From the NCBI RefSeq assembly GCF_050529585.1, contig NZ_CP172882.1, forward strand, positions 372,001 through 436,000: a DNA stretch of 64,000 nucleotides. Direction: 5' to 3'. The stretch's first letter is position 1. Each line of letters starts with the position of its first letter. Source of the stretch: Enterococcus_D sp050529585 (lineage in GTDB: Bacteria > Bacillota > Bacilli > Lactobacillales > Enterococcaceae). Made by a program: the position numbers and the translations under genes. Positions 51,650-59,723 of this stretch are shown here, one piece after another. Below the pieces are notes generated by a model. That model searched no databases, was not told where the DNA came from, and saw nothing but the letters and a program-made list of their open reading frames with translations.

Positions 51650-54481
51650 GTGAAAAGTAGTGTAAAAAAGGTAGGGGCAGCGATACTTCTGCTGGCCGCT
51701 TCCGCACAACTTGCGGGCTGCAATCAAAGTGAAGCAGAAACAGCAGAAACGAAGTATAAGGAAACAGCAAAAAGTACGATCGAAAAGGCAATGGATAATC
51801 AACCAGAGTCTTCATACTGGTTTCCTGAAGATTTATTGGCATGGTCATTCGCAGATGATCCTGACGCAAAATACAATACCAGTGTTGTCCCATTAGCTGA
51901 AAGGGTGGACAAGGATAGTTTGCCGCAAATGAATGACACGCAGCATGCAGAAACCAAAGTCGTTGCATTGTCGATCATGAACAGCAGTACCAGCGGCAAC
52001 GCGCCGCGAGGCATCAACACCTTCGATGCCAATGTCTTTTCGTATTGGCAATATATCGATCAATTGGTTTATTGGGGTGGTTCTTCAGGGGAAGGGATCA
52101 TCGTGCCACCAAGTCCAGATGTGACAGATGCGGCCCACAAGAACGGGGTGCCTGTACTAGGTACGGTCTTTTTCCCGCAGACGGCCCATGGTGGTAAGCT
52201 GGAGTGGTTAGACACATTCTTAGAAAAAGATGATCAAGGCAAATTCCCTATCGTGGACAAATTGATCGAAGTTGCTGAGACCTATGGGTTCGATGGATGG
52301 TTCTTTAACCAAGAAACAGATACAGTTGTGACGAGTTTTGATGAAGCTTCTGATGGCAGTACACAAGACACATCAGCTGAAGACGGTTTGAATGAAGCCC
52401 ATGCCAAAGCGATGCAAGAATTGATTGCGCAATTCAAAGAACAAGCCAAAGACAGTTTAGATATCATGTGGTACGATTCGATGACAACAGATGGGAAGAT
52501 GGATTGGCAAAATGCGTTGACAGATGAGAATAAAGACTACTTAGTCAATGCTGACATGGAACCTTTATCAGATAGCATGTTCCTTAATTTTTGGTGGACA
52601 AGTGATCGTCTGGCGGATCAAGAATTATTGAAGGCATCGAATGAAAAAGCCAAAGAAATCGGCTTTGATCCCTATAACTTATTGGCAGGGATCGATGTCC
52701 AAGAAAATGGCTATTCAACACCCGTTCGCTGGGATCTCTTCACAGATGATCAGGGTATTCCCTATACTTCATTGGGCTTATATGTACCTAGTTGGACCTA
52801 TACATCATCCAGTACGCCGGATGATTTCCAAGCCAAAGAAAATGCCTTTTGGGTCAATACTTCAGGTGATCCACGTGAAAGTCAATTACCGGAAGATACA
52901 GAATGGCCAGGCATTTCAACCTATGCGCTGGAACAAACGGCAATCACCTCTTCGCCTTTTGTCACAAATTTCAATCTAGGCAATGGCTATAATTATTTTA
53001 TCGAAGGTGAAAAAGTGTCCAGCCGCAATTGGAATAACCGCAGTTTACAAGATATCCTGCCGACATATCGTTGGGTATTTGACCATGAAGAAGGCAACCA
53101 GCTAACGGTATCTGTCAATTATGCTGATGCATATAATGGCGGAAATGCCTTGAAGCTTAGAGGACAAATGACGGAAGGGGCAACGAGTCAAATGGCCCTA
53201 TATCATGCCCAAATCAATCTTGATGCAGCAACCAAAATCACCACCACGGCCAAAGCAACAGATAAAACCGCATTGTCAGTGGTACTCACATTTAAAGATG
53301 GCAGTCAAGAAATCGTTACAGGCGATCAAGAGGTCGGAACAGATTGGACGACTATTAGTTATGATGTGAAAGAATTTGCAGATAAAACGGTGACAGATAT
53401 TGGATTAGCCATTCGCAGCGATGCAACGAATGATGTATATGAAATGAATCTGGGGCAATTGACCATCGGAGATCATCAAGAAAGCCAAATGGGTGTCGAC
53501 AACTTGCAAGTAGAAGATGTTTTATTTGATGAAGAAGAAGGCAATTATGCAGGCGTTCGCTTTACGTGGGAAGCAACTACAGATGAAGCCAGCTTTTATG
53601 AGTTGTATCAAATCAATGAAGATGGTAGCCGTTCATTCTTAGGCGCGACCCCTTCAGAGAATTTCTATTTGAATGCCTTGGACCGACAAGATACGGATAC
53701 AACAGTATTTGCTGTTTTACCAGTCGATCAATATGGCAAAAGAGGTGCGTTGTCTGATACAGTCGAGATTACTTGGCCAGACAATCAAGTACCAAAAGCA
53801 TCCTTCACAGCCTCCAAAACATTGGCAGCTCCTGGGGAAACGATCACTTTCACCAACACATCATCTAGCAATACCGAAGAGGTGAGTTGGTCATTTGAAG
53901 GAGGAAATATTGAGTCAAGTACCGATGACAATCCACAAGTGACGTTTGATCAAGCTGGCACTTATACTGTCACGTTAACAGCCAAAAATGCATCAGGAGA
54001 AACACCGCTCGAAATGACCGATTTGATCACGATTCGTGAGGACGCCCCTAAAGAATTAACGCTGTTATCAGAAGGGGCAGCGGTTAGCGCAAGTTCGTTT
54101 GTCAATGATGCAGAAGCGCCTGAGTTTGCAGTGGACGGTGATACCAGCACCAAGTGGTGTGCCACTGGCAACGGGCCACATGAATTGACGATTGATTTGG
54201 GCAGTGTCCAGATAGTCAGCGAGGTCCATATTGCCCATGCCGAAGCAGGCGGCGAAAGTCCCGATATGAACAGCCGGGCGTATACGATTTTGGTGAGTGA
54301 GGACGGCAAAACGTTTGAAGCAGTTTCCCGTACATTAACAAACGAAAGCGCGGAAACAAACAATACTTTTGCGGCAAAAGAGGTCCGTTATGTGAAGCTT
54401 AGCATCGATAAGCCGACACAAGGTGCAGACTCTGCAGCGAGGATTTATGAAGCGCAAGTTTATGGGATGGAAAGAGAATAA
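51650..54481 (+). CDS. GH85 endo-beta-N-acetylglucosaminidase lipoprotein with PKD and F5/8-type C domains
   Basis: A 943-residue surface lipoprotein (LAGC box, lipid Cys about 24; GTG start with AAGGAGGA upstream). The GH85 catalytic domain (about 50-420) has GFDGWFFNQET with Asn220 and catalytic Glu222, the N-x-E pair that drives substrate-assisted cleavage of the chitobiose core of N-glycans. Further on are a galactose-binding-like region (about 450-610), a fibronectin-like segment (about 620-705), a PKD domain (about 715-800) and a C-terminal F5/8 type C/CBM32 module (about 805-940, DGDTSTKWCATG). It would release glycans from glycoproteins at the cell surface. Confidence 0.93.
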   Translation: MKSSVKKVGAAILLLAASAQLAGCNQSEAETAETKYKETAKSTIEKAMDNQPESSYWFPEDLLAWSFADDPDAKYNTSVVPLAERVDKDSLPQMNDTQHAETKVVALSIMNSSTSGNAPRGINTFDANVFSYWQYIDQLVYWGGSSGEGIIVPPSPDVTDAAHKNGVPVLGTVFFPQTAHGGKLEWLDTFLEKDDQGKFPIVDKLIEVAETYGFDGWFFNQETDTVVTSFDEASDGSTQDTSAEDGLNEAHAKAMQELIAQFKEQAKDSLDIMWYDSMTTDGKMDWQNALTDENKDYLVNADMEPLSDSMFLNFWWTSDRLADQELLKASNEKAKEIGFDPYNLLAGIDVQENGYSTPVRWDLFTDDQGIPYTSLGLYVPSWTYTSSSTPDDFQAKENAFWVNTSGDPRESQLPEDTEWPGISTYALEQTAITSSPFVTNFNLGNGYNYFIEGEKVSSRNWNNRSLQDILPTYRWVFDHEEGNQLTVSVNYADAYNGGNALKLRGQMTEGATSQMALYHAQINLDAATKITTTAKATDKTALSVVLTFKDGSQEIVTGDQEVGTDWTTISYDVKEFADKTVTDIGLAIRSDATNDVYEMNLGQLTIGDHQESQMGVDNLQVEDVLFDEEEGNYAGVRFTWEATTDEASFYELYQINEDGSRSFLGATPSENFYLNALDRQDTDTTVFAVLPVDQYGKRGALSDTVEITWPDNQVPKASFTASKTLAAPGETITFTNTSSSNTEEVSWSFEGGNIESSTDDNPQVTFDQAGTYTVTLTAKNASGETPLEMTDLITIREDAPKELTLLSEGAAVSASSFVNDAEAPEFAVDGDTSTKWCATGNGPHELTIDLGSVQIVSEVHIAHAEAGGESPDMNSRAYTILVSEDGKTFEAVSRTLTNESAETNNTFAAKEVRYVKLSIDKPTQGADSAARIYEAQVYGMERE

Positions 54482-54489
54482 AGCATAGT

Positions 54490-54534
54490 GCCAAAAGCCT
54501 GGACGATCTATTCTGGATCGTGCAGGCTTTTGGC
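54490..54534 (+). terminator. Hairpin after the GH85 gene
   Basis: GCCAAAAGCCTG-G-ACGATC pairs with GATCGT-G-CAGGCTTTTGGC, a long stem with one mismatch; the following T run is short. Confidence 0.75.
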
Positions 54535-54778
54535 GTATGTTTAGCGCTATTGCTGATTGAAAATAAGACTGATTTTCTGACAAAAAATGCAGCATTGCTT
54601 GATCAAATGCATAGATAGCCGTTTCAAGGCTTTTTTCACCATCTTGAATAAGCGGTATTCAGCATCAATATCAATTCGGGATAGTCTGCCACAGGGGGAT
54701 TCTTTTCAATTGCTGCATAAGGAACTGATTTTGATCTTCTTACAGGAATCAATTGTTCTGCTGTGTCACTGTATGAAA
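54535..54778. other. Gene-free stretch, possible decayed regulator
   Basis: No intact gene. On the minus strand, one frame reads about 45 codons ending at a stop and another continues with a segment containing AIYAFDQAMLHFLSENQSYFQSAI, which looks like a TetR-type C-terminal helix. The break between frames suggests a remnant, but the match is by eye and weak. Confidence 0.3.
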
Positions 54779-54857
54779 AAAACACGCCTCAGATAAATGA
54801 ATCATGTCCTGCACGGGAGCAGGTGCCATGCATTCAGTTTTATCTGAGACGTGTTTT
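54779..54857 (-). terminator. Terminator of the opuC operon
   Basis: On the minus strand AAACACGTCTCAGATAAA (from 54857) pairs with TTTATCTGAGGCGTGTTT, ending in a T run at 54779; an inner CCTGC/GCAGG hairpin fills the loop. Confidence 0.8.
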
Positions 54858-54891
54858 TCTATTTTTTAGAACCGGATGATTCGGTTGATTT

Positions 54892-55554
54892 TTATTTCGA
54901 TGTCCGACTTGCAGGATCTAATCGACGTTCAATGAAACTCAATCCTAAGTCAGTAATGATGGCCATCAATGCAGTAGGCAATGCACCTGCTAAGATAATC
55001 GAGGCGCCATCTGTAGCGTTCGTTCCCCGAATAATGATATCACCTAGACCACCAGCACCCACAAATGCGCCTATGGCAGTAATACCGATTGCCACGACTA
55101 AGGCATTCCTGACCCCAGCCATGATCACCGATACAGACAATGGCAATTCAATCATGTAGAGACGTTGCCAACTGGTCATGCCCATTCCCTTACCGACATC
55201 CAATGTATTGCGGTCAACTTGGCGCATACCAGTATAAGTGTTTTTGATGATTGGCAATAAAGAATAAAGGAAAATCGTCAAAATCACGACATTGACACCA
55301 AGCCCCATGCCGATCATCAAAATGGAAATCATCGCCAAGGAAGGAATGGTTTGGATGATATTCGCGAAACGAATCACCCAGTCTGCCAAACGTATTTTTT
55401 TCGAAATCAAAATACCGATCGGGATGCCCGCAATCGATGCAAAAAGGACACCGTAAATCGAAATCAAGAAATGGCGGAGAAATTGCGTGAAAACATAGCC
55501 GCCATTTTCTTGGAAGTAAAACAGAAATTGTTGCAGTAAATTCATGTCAGCCAT
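54892..55554 (-). CDS. opuCD: Compatible-solute ABC transporter permease OpuCD
   Basis: A 220-residue permease with five to six membrane segments. The coupling-loop motif is in DVGKGMGMTSWQRLYMIELP, and GAGGLGDIIIRG is typical of OpuCB/OpuCD permeases. It is the last gene of the opuCA-CB-CC-CD operon and forms a channel with OpuCB. ATG 55554 is preferred, with AAGGAG upstream; a TTG at 55572 overlapping the previous gene is the alternative. The C-terminus is short and basic (ERRLDPASRTSK). Confidence 0.9.
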   Translation of the reverse strand: MADMNLLQQFLFYFQENGGYVFTQFLRHFLISIYGVLFASIAGIPIGILISKKIRLADWVIRFANIIQTIPSLAMISILMIGMGLGVNVVILTIFLYSLLPIIKNTYTGMRQVDRNTLDVGKGMGMTSWQRLYMIELPLSVSVIMAGVRNALVVAIGITAIGAFVGAGGLGDIIIRGTNATDGASIILAGALPTALMAIITDLGLSFIERRLDPASRTSK

Positions 55555-55558
55555 AGGA

Positions 55559-56479
55559 TCACTCTCCTTCAAAATAATGATTTTCTTTTAAGAAACGTTC
55601 CGCAACAACGGTAGGTTCCAATAAATCATTGTCGACTTGGTAGTTCAATTCTTGCATTTTTTCTGTATCGATCGTACCAGCTAATCGATTCAATGCATCA
55701 CCCACTTCAGGGGTTTCTTCCAATAATTTGTTGTCAACGATCGGTGCAGCATCATAAGGTGGGAAGAAATGGAGATCATCTTCTAACATCACAAGATCAT
55801 AACTACCGATCCGGCCATCTGTCGAATAACCTAGAACAATATCCATTTTCCCGTTATCTACTGCATCGTACACTAAACCAATTTGCATCGGTAAAATATT
55901 TTGGAAAGAAAAACCATAGGTTTCTTGGAAACCGTCATATCCATCACCGACACGGGTGATCCATGCGGTATCAACGCCGGCCACCAATTGGTCTGCAACA
56001 TCTTTTAAGTCACTGACTTTTTCTAAGCCGTATTCTTCAGCTGTATCTTTGCGTACTAAGAAGACATAGGTATTATCAAAACCGTAAGAAGGAAACCAAG
56101 TTTGATCAAAGCGTTTCGTAAATTCTGATTGGACCTTCTCAAAAGCCGCATCAGGGTCTGATTCTGGTTCTAATCCTAATGTTGTGGTCAAGTCCGTACC
56201 TGTATAACGAGCAGCAGAGATCGAGGCATCCCCATTCATCATCGCTTGGTGGTTGATCGTCGTAGTGGCCAAGTTATTGATCACTGTCGTGTTTTTATCT
56301 GTATAATGTTCCACCATTCCAGCAACGATCGCGCCAAGGATTTGTGCTTCTGAAGTAATGCCGCCTGTGATGGCAATCGTATCATCCGTCGATGTCGATG
56401 CCAAACCTGGGAAAGAACAACCGGATAGTAAAACGAGACCCATAGAAAAGAGCAGGGCTAATTTTGCTTTGATTTTCAT
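55559..56479 (-). CDS. opuCC: Glycine betaine/carnitine/choline-binding lipoprotein OpuCC
   Basis: A 306-residue lipoprotein (LLSGC, lipid Cys about 21) of the OpuAC/ProX type. Recognisable parts are IAITGGITSEAQILGAIVAGMVEHY, GYDGFQETYGF and MDIVLGYSTDGRIGSYDLVMLEDDLHFFPPYDAAP. It binds quaternary ammonium osmolytes such as glycine betaine or carnitine; precise specificity is not readable. Its ATG shares one base with the opuCB stop (TAATG), so the two are translationally coupled. Confidence 0.92.
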   Translation of the reverse strand: MKIKAKLALLFSMGLVLLSGCSFPGLASTSTDDTIAITGGITSEAQILGAIVAGMVEHYTDKNTTVINNLATTTINHQAMMNGDASISAARYTGTDLTTTLGLEPESDPDAAFEKVQSEFTKRFDQTWFPSYGFDNTYVFLVRKDTAEEYGLEKVSDLKDVADQLVAGVDTAWITRVGDGYDGFQETYGFSFQNILPMQIGLVYDAVDNGKMDIVLGYSTDGRIGSYDLVMLEDDLHFFPPYDAAPIVDNKLLEETPEVGDALNRLAGTIDTEKMQELNYQVDNDLLEPTVVAERFLKENHYFEGE

Positions 56480-57114
56480 TAGGCATCCCCCCTTAAAGCC
56501 ACCGGTGTGAGTTTGTTTTCCAATAAACCAAGTAACCAGTCAGCCAATAAGGCAAAAATCGTTACAGGGATCGTACCGGCAAAAATCAATGGTGGCTGGT
56601 AATTGTTCAATCCGCTAAATATCAAGTCACCCAGTCCGCCAGCGCCAATGTAAGACGCCAACGTTGCCCATGCCAATACATAGACAGCCGATAAGCGGAT
56701 CCCTGCCATGATCGTTGGGATCGCCAACGGCAACTCCACACTAATGATCGATTGAAAGTTGGTCATCCCCATACCTTTAGCGACATCTCGGTAGTTCCAG
56801 TCGACATTTTTCATCCCGATATAGGTATTGCGCAAAATCGGCAACAATGAATAAATGAAGAGGGCCGCGATCGCAGGGACTTTCCCGACACCTAGAATTG
56901 GAATCATCAATGCCAACAAAGCCAACGAAGGGACCGTTTGTAACGCACTAGTAATGCCAATGACGATGGTTGCCGCTTTAGGAAAACGAGTCAAAATCAC
57001 ACCGATAGGCACTGCGACGATGATACCAAGGAGTAATGCGGCAAATGAGATATATAAATGTTCGATACTTTTACTGACGATTTGACCGCCATATTGATCT
57101 ATGAAGCTTTGCAT
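56479..57114 (-). CDS. opuCB: Compatible-solute ABC transporter permease OpuCB
   Basis: A 211-residue permease, paralogous to OpuCD, with the coupling loop DVAKGMGMTNFQSIISVELP and ASYIGAGGLGDLIFSG. It starts 3 bases after the opuCA stop. Together with OpuCD it makes the membrane channel for osmolyte uptake. Confidence 0.93.
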   Translation of the reverse strand: MQSFIDQYGGQIVSKSIEHLYISFAALLLGIIVAVPIGVILTRFPKAATIVIGITSALQTVPSLALLALMIPILGVGKVPAIAALFIYSLLPILRNTYIGMKNVDWNYRDVAKGMGMTNFQSIISVELPLAIPTIMAGIRLSAVYVLAWATLASYIGAGGLGDLIFSGLNNYQPPLIFAGTIPVTIFALLADWLLGLLENKLTPVALRGDA

Positions 57115-57117
57115 GGA

Positions 57118-58293
57118 CTAGACCCCCTCTGTTTCAGCTGGTTTCACTGATTCGATGGCGTCTGAGATGGAAGGCTCATCGCCCCAAATCACATCATAAA
57201 CAATATCCACCAAAGAAGCACGGGTCAAGATCCCAACAAGATGCTTGTCAGCATCGACGACGGGTACATATTTTAAGCCGCGTTTCAAAATCCGTTGTAA
57301 AGTATCACGCAGCAAAGCTGTTTCCCGTACGAAAAAGACATCTTTATTCAAAATATCTCCTACACTTGTGACTTTGCCGCGGTTGCGGTCGATCGATTCT
57401 ACATCGATATAGCCTTTCAATACATTGCTGTCATCTGTGACCAATAATGTATCGACCCGTTTTTCCCGCATCAAGCGAATGGCTTCTTGTAATGATTTTT
57501 CTGGGGTGATGGCAATTGGTGTATTCAACATCACATCTTTGACTGGTGTGGTATCTGGTTTGGCTTGCAACAAGCGGTCTTCACCAATCAATTCTTCAAC
57601 AAACGGTGTTGCGGGGTTTCGTAAAATATTGGCAGGAGTATCGAATTGAATGACTTTTCCTTCACTCATGATCACAATTCTGCTTGCCAGCTTCAACGCT
57701 TCATCCATATCATGGGTCACGAAAACCACAGTTTTGCCCAATCGCTCTTGCAAGTCTTTGACTAAGTCTTGCAGCGAGTCACGGGTGATCGGGTCCAAAG
57801 CCCCAAAAGGTTCGTCCATTAAAATAACATCTTGGTCAGCAGCCAAGGCACGAACGACCCCGATCCGTTGTTGTTGACCGCCGGATAATTCATTTGGATA
57901 GCGGTCAAGCATTTCGCGGGGCAATTCCACAAGATCGATCATTTTCTCCGCCGTTTTGTTGCGTTCTTCTTGGCTGACTTTCAATAATTTTTGCACCAAT
58001 GTGATATTCTCACGTATCGTCATATGCGGCATCAAACCAATACTTTGGATGACATAGCCGATTTTTCGACGCAACTCTACGGGATTGATATCAGTGACGC
58101 TTTTCCCATTGATGAGGATCTTTCCCTTTGTTGGATCAGTCATCCGGTTGATCATCCGCATACAGGTGGTTTTCCCACTACCACTCGTACCGATAAAACA
58201 AATAAACTCGCCTTTGTCAAAAGACAGGTTCACGTCTTCAACGGCGACTTTGCCGCCTTTATATATTTTGGATACCTGCTGAAACTCAATCAT
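57118..58293 (-). CDS. opuCA: Compatible-solute ABC transporter ATPase OpuCA with CBS pair
   Basis: A 391-residue ATPase: Walker A GTSGSGKTT, signature LSGGQQQRI, Walker B VILMDEPFGALDP, switch VFVTHDMDEAL. Residues 245-375 form two CBS domains (TPVKDVMLNTPIAITPEKS, LKRGLKYVPVVDADKHLVGILTRASL). In Listeria and related bacteria the OpuCA CBS pair binds c-di-AMP and shuts down carnitine uptake, so the same control is plausible here. First gene of the operon; GAAGGTG precedes the ATG. Confidence 0.95.
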   Translation of the reverse strand: MIEFQQVSKIYKGGKVAVEDVNLSFDKGEFICFIGTSGSGKTTCMRMINRMTDPTKGKILINGKSVTDINPVELRRKIGYVIQSIGLMPHMTIRENITLVQKLLKVSQEERNKTAEKMIDLVELPREMLDRYPNELSGGQQQRIGVVRALAADQDVILMDEPFGALDPITRDSLQDLVKDLQERLGKTVVFVTHDMDEALKLASRIVIMSEGKVIQFDTPANILRNPATPFVEELIGEDRLLQAKPDTTPVKDVMLNTPIAITPEKSLQEAIRLMREKRVDTLLVTDDSNVLKGYIDVESIDRNRGKVTSVGDILNKDVFFVRETALLRDTLQRILKRGLKYVPVVDADKHLVGILTRASLVDIVYDVIWGDEPSISDAIESVKPAETEGV

Positions 58294-58316
58294 GTTTTCA
58301 CCTTCTACTTTTATTT

Positions 58317-58335
58317 AAGTCAAGTATTTTGACTT
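58317..58335. promoter_or_regulatory. Inverted repeat upstream of opuCA
   Basis: AAGTCAA-GTATT-TTGACTT, a perfect 7-bp repeat 24-42 bases before the opuCA start. It could be an operator for an osmotic-stress repressor; the TTGACTT arm read on the minus strand could also act as a -35-like element. Confidence 0.5.
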
Positions 58336-58680
58336 ATAGTCTGTCCTAAGTATGCCGAATAATCGAGTGTTATTCAAATGATTTGCCTTTGTCACCATTG
58401 TTTCACGCGGTAATGGCGTAAAGTACATTATCATTTTTTATCAAAAATGAAGAAAAAAGCGAATCCATCATAAAATATCGCAATAGCATGACTCGCAATC
58501 GACTGGATCATTTCTAACAAAAAGTGGTGCATTTTGTTTCATCATATCGATTTTCAGTCGTTAAATAAGAGAAAAAGGGCTGTTTTGATGAGATTTACAT
58601 AGTCGTGAAGAAATTACATATAGGCATATGTCAAAATGACTCCTTATACTAAAGTTACTTTATATAGAAGGAATGGTAGG
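58336..58680. other. Divergent intergenic region between opuCA and the ROK gene
   Basis: No gene seen. It is AT-rich. An inverted repeat ACATAT-AGGC-ATATGT lies at 58616-58631 and a -10-like TATACT at 58645-58650, just upstream of the ROK start; no good -35 accompanies it. GAAGGA (58667-58672) is the ribosome site. Confidence 0.5.
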
Positions 58681-59586
58681 ATGTATATTTTGACAATCGA
58701 TATTGGCGGCACGGCAATCAAGTTGGGATTAGTAAATGAGCGTGGAACAATTTGTAAGCGCTCTTCATTTTTGATGCCTTCAGATTATACAAAACTGACA
58801 ACGCAATTACACAACCATATTCAGACAACATATGAACCGAATTTTGTAGGTATTGCGATCAGTAGTACTGGGTTAGTTGATACTAAAACACAAGAAATAG
58901 GCATGTCATCTAAACTATATGAAGGTTTTGGCAAGCACTTAGTCAAACATCTGCGTGATCACTTTAAGTGTCCCGTCTATGCTGAGAACGATGGCAATTG
59001 CGCCTTACTCGCAGAAAAATGGTTGGGCAACGGAAGGGATTGCAGTGATTTTGCTACGATTGTTTTGGGCACATCTGTTGGGGGTGGCATCATGGTCAAC
59101 AACCAGCTTGTTCATGGCAAACATTTATTGGCCGGAGAGATCGGGTATATGTTATTCCCCACAGACAAAAAGCCATGGGAGATTTGGAGCATTGTTGGCT
59201 CTACCCGGGCATTGGTTGAAGCAGTCAGTGAGCAGAAGGGGCAACAGTTAGATGGCCGCCAGGTATCTGCCCTCTTTGAAAACGGTGATGGACAGGCCCA
59301 AGCGAGTGTTCGAGACTTTATTGAAAAGTTGGCTGTCGGCTGTTACACATTGCAATACCTGATAGATCCAGAAAAAATTTTGATTGGCGGTGGCATCAGC
59401 AGCAGTTCTTTCTTGCTCCCTGAATTGCAGAAACAAATTCAACGATTAGCTGATACGATACCGAGTACGGTTGTTGTGCCGCAAGTAGAAAGCTGCCTGT
59501 TTGGCAATGATTCTAATTTAGTAGGTGCTTGTTATAATTTTTTAGTGCAAAGTGAATTTATAAATAACAAAGCATATAGCTGGTAG
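58681..59586 (+). CDS. ROK family sugar kinase
   Basis: A 301-residue ROK protein without DNA-binding head, hence a kinase. The ATP loop is LTIDIGGTAIKLGLVN, catalytic Asp104 lies in YAENDGNCALLAEKW, and GTSVGGGIMVNNQLVHG is the family signature. The usual ROK zinc motif CxCGxxGC is absent after GEIGYMLF, as in some hexosamine or beta-glucoside ROK kinases. Beside GH85, GH20 and GH29 genes it probably phosphorylates a sugar released from glycans, such as N-acetylglucosamine or mannose. ATG 58681 is used; an upstream in-frame ATG at 58636 lacks a site. Confidence 0.87.
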   Translation: MYILTIDIGGTAIKLGLVNERGTICKRSSFLMPSDYTKLTTQLHNHIQTTYEPNFVGIAISSTGLVDTKTQEIGMSSKLYEGFGKHLVKHLRDHFKCPVYAENDGNCALLAEKWLGNGRDCSDFATIVLGTSVGGGIMVNNQLVHGKHLLAGEIGYMLFPTDKKPWEIWSIVGSTRALVEAVSEQKGQQLDGRQVSALFENGDGQAQASVRDFIEKLAVGCYTLQYLIDPEKILIGGGISSSSFLLPELQKQIQRLADTIPSTVVVPQVESCLFGNDSNLVGACYNFLVQSEFINNKAYSW

Positions 59587-59629
59587 GCTCTTGTTTTTTT
59601 GAACAGTTTTACTGTATGATAAATAACAG

Positions 59630-59643
59630 TGAAAGCGTTAAAA
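59630..59643 (+). promoter_or_regulatory. cre site before the membrane AraC regulator
   Basis: TGAAAGCGTTAAAA matches 13 of 14 positions of the CcpA site. It lies 80 bases before ATG 59724. AGGAGG precedes that ATG. Confidence 0.6.
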
Positions 59644-59723
59644 AAAGGGATGTTAAATTTAAGCTGTATTGACATGCTTTCGCATAAAAAGTTTGCGGAA
59701 TCCTATAGATTAGGAGGACAAGG

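Noticed and set aside
58616..58631. Shared operator between the ROK gene and the ArsR-type promoter
   Set aside because: Both have ACATAT/ATATGT half-sites, but spacing differs (4 versus 6) and such AT-rich repeats arise by chance.
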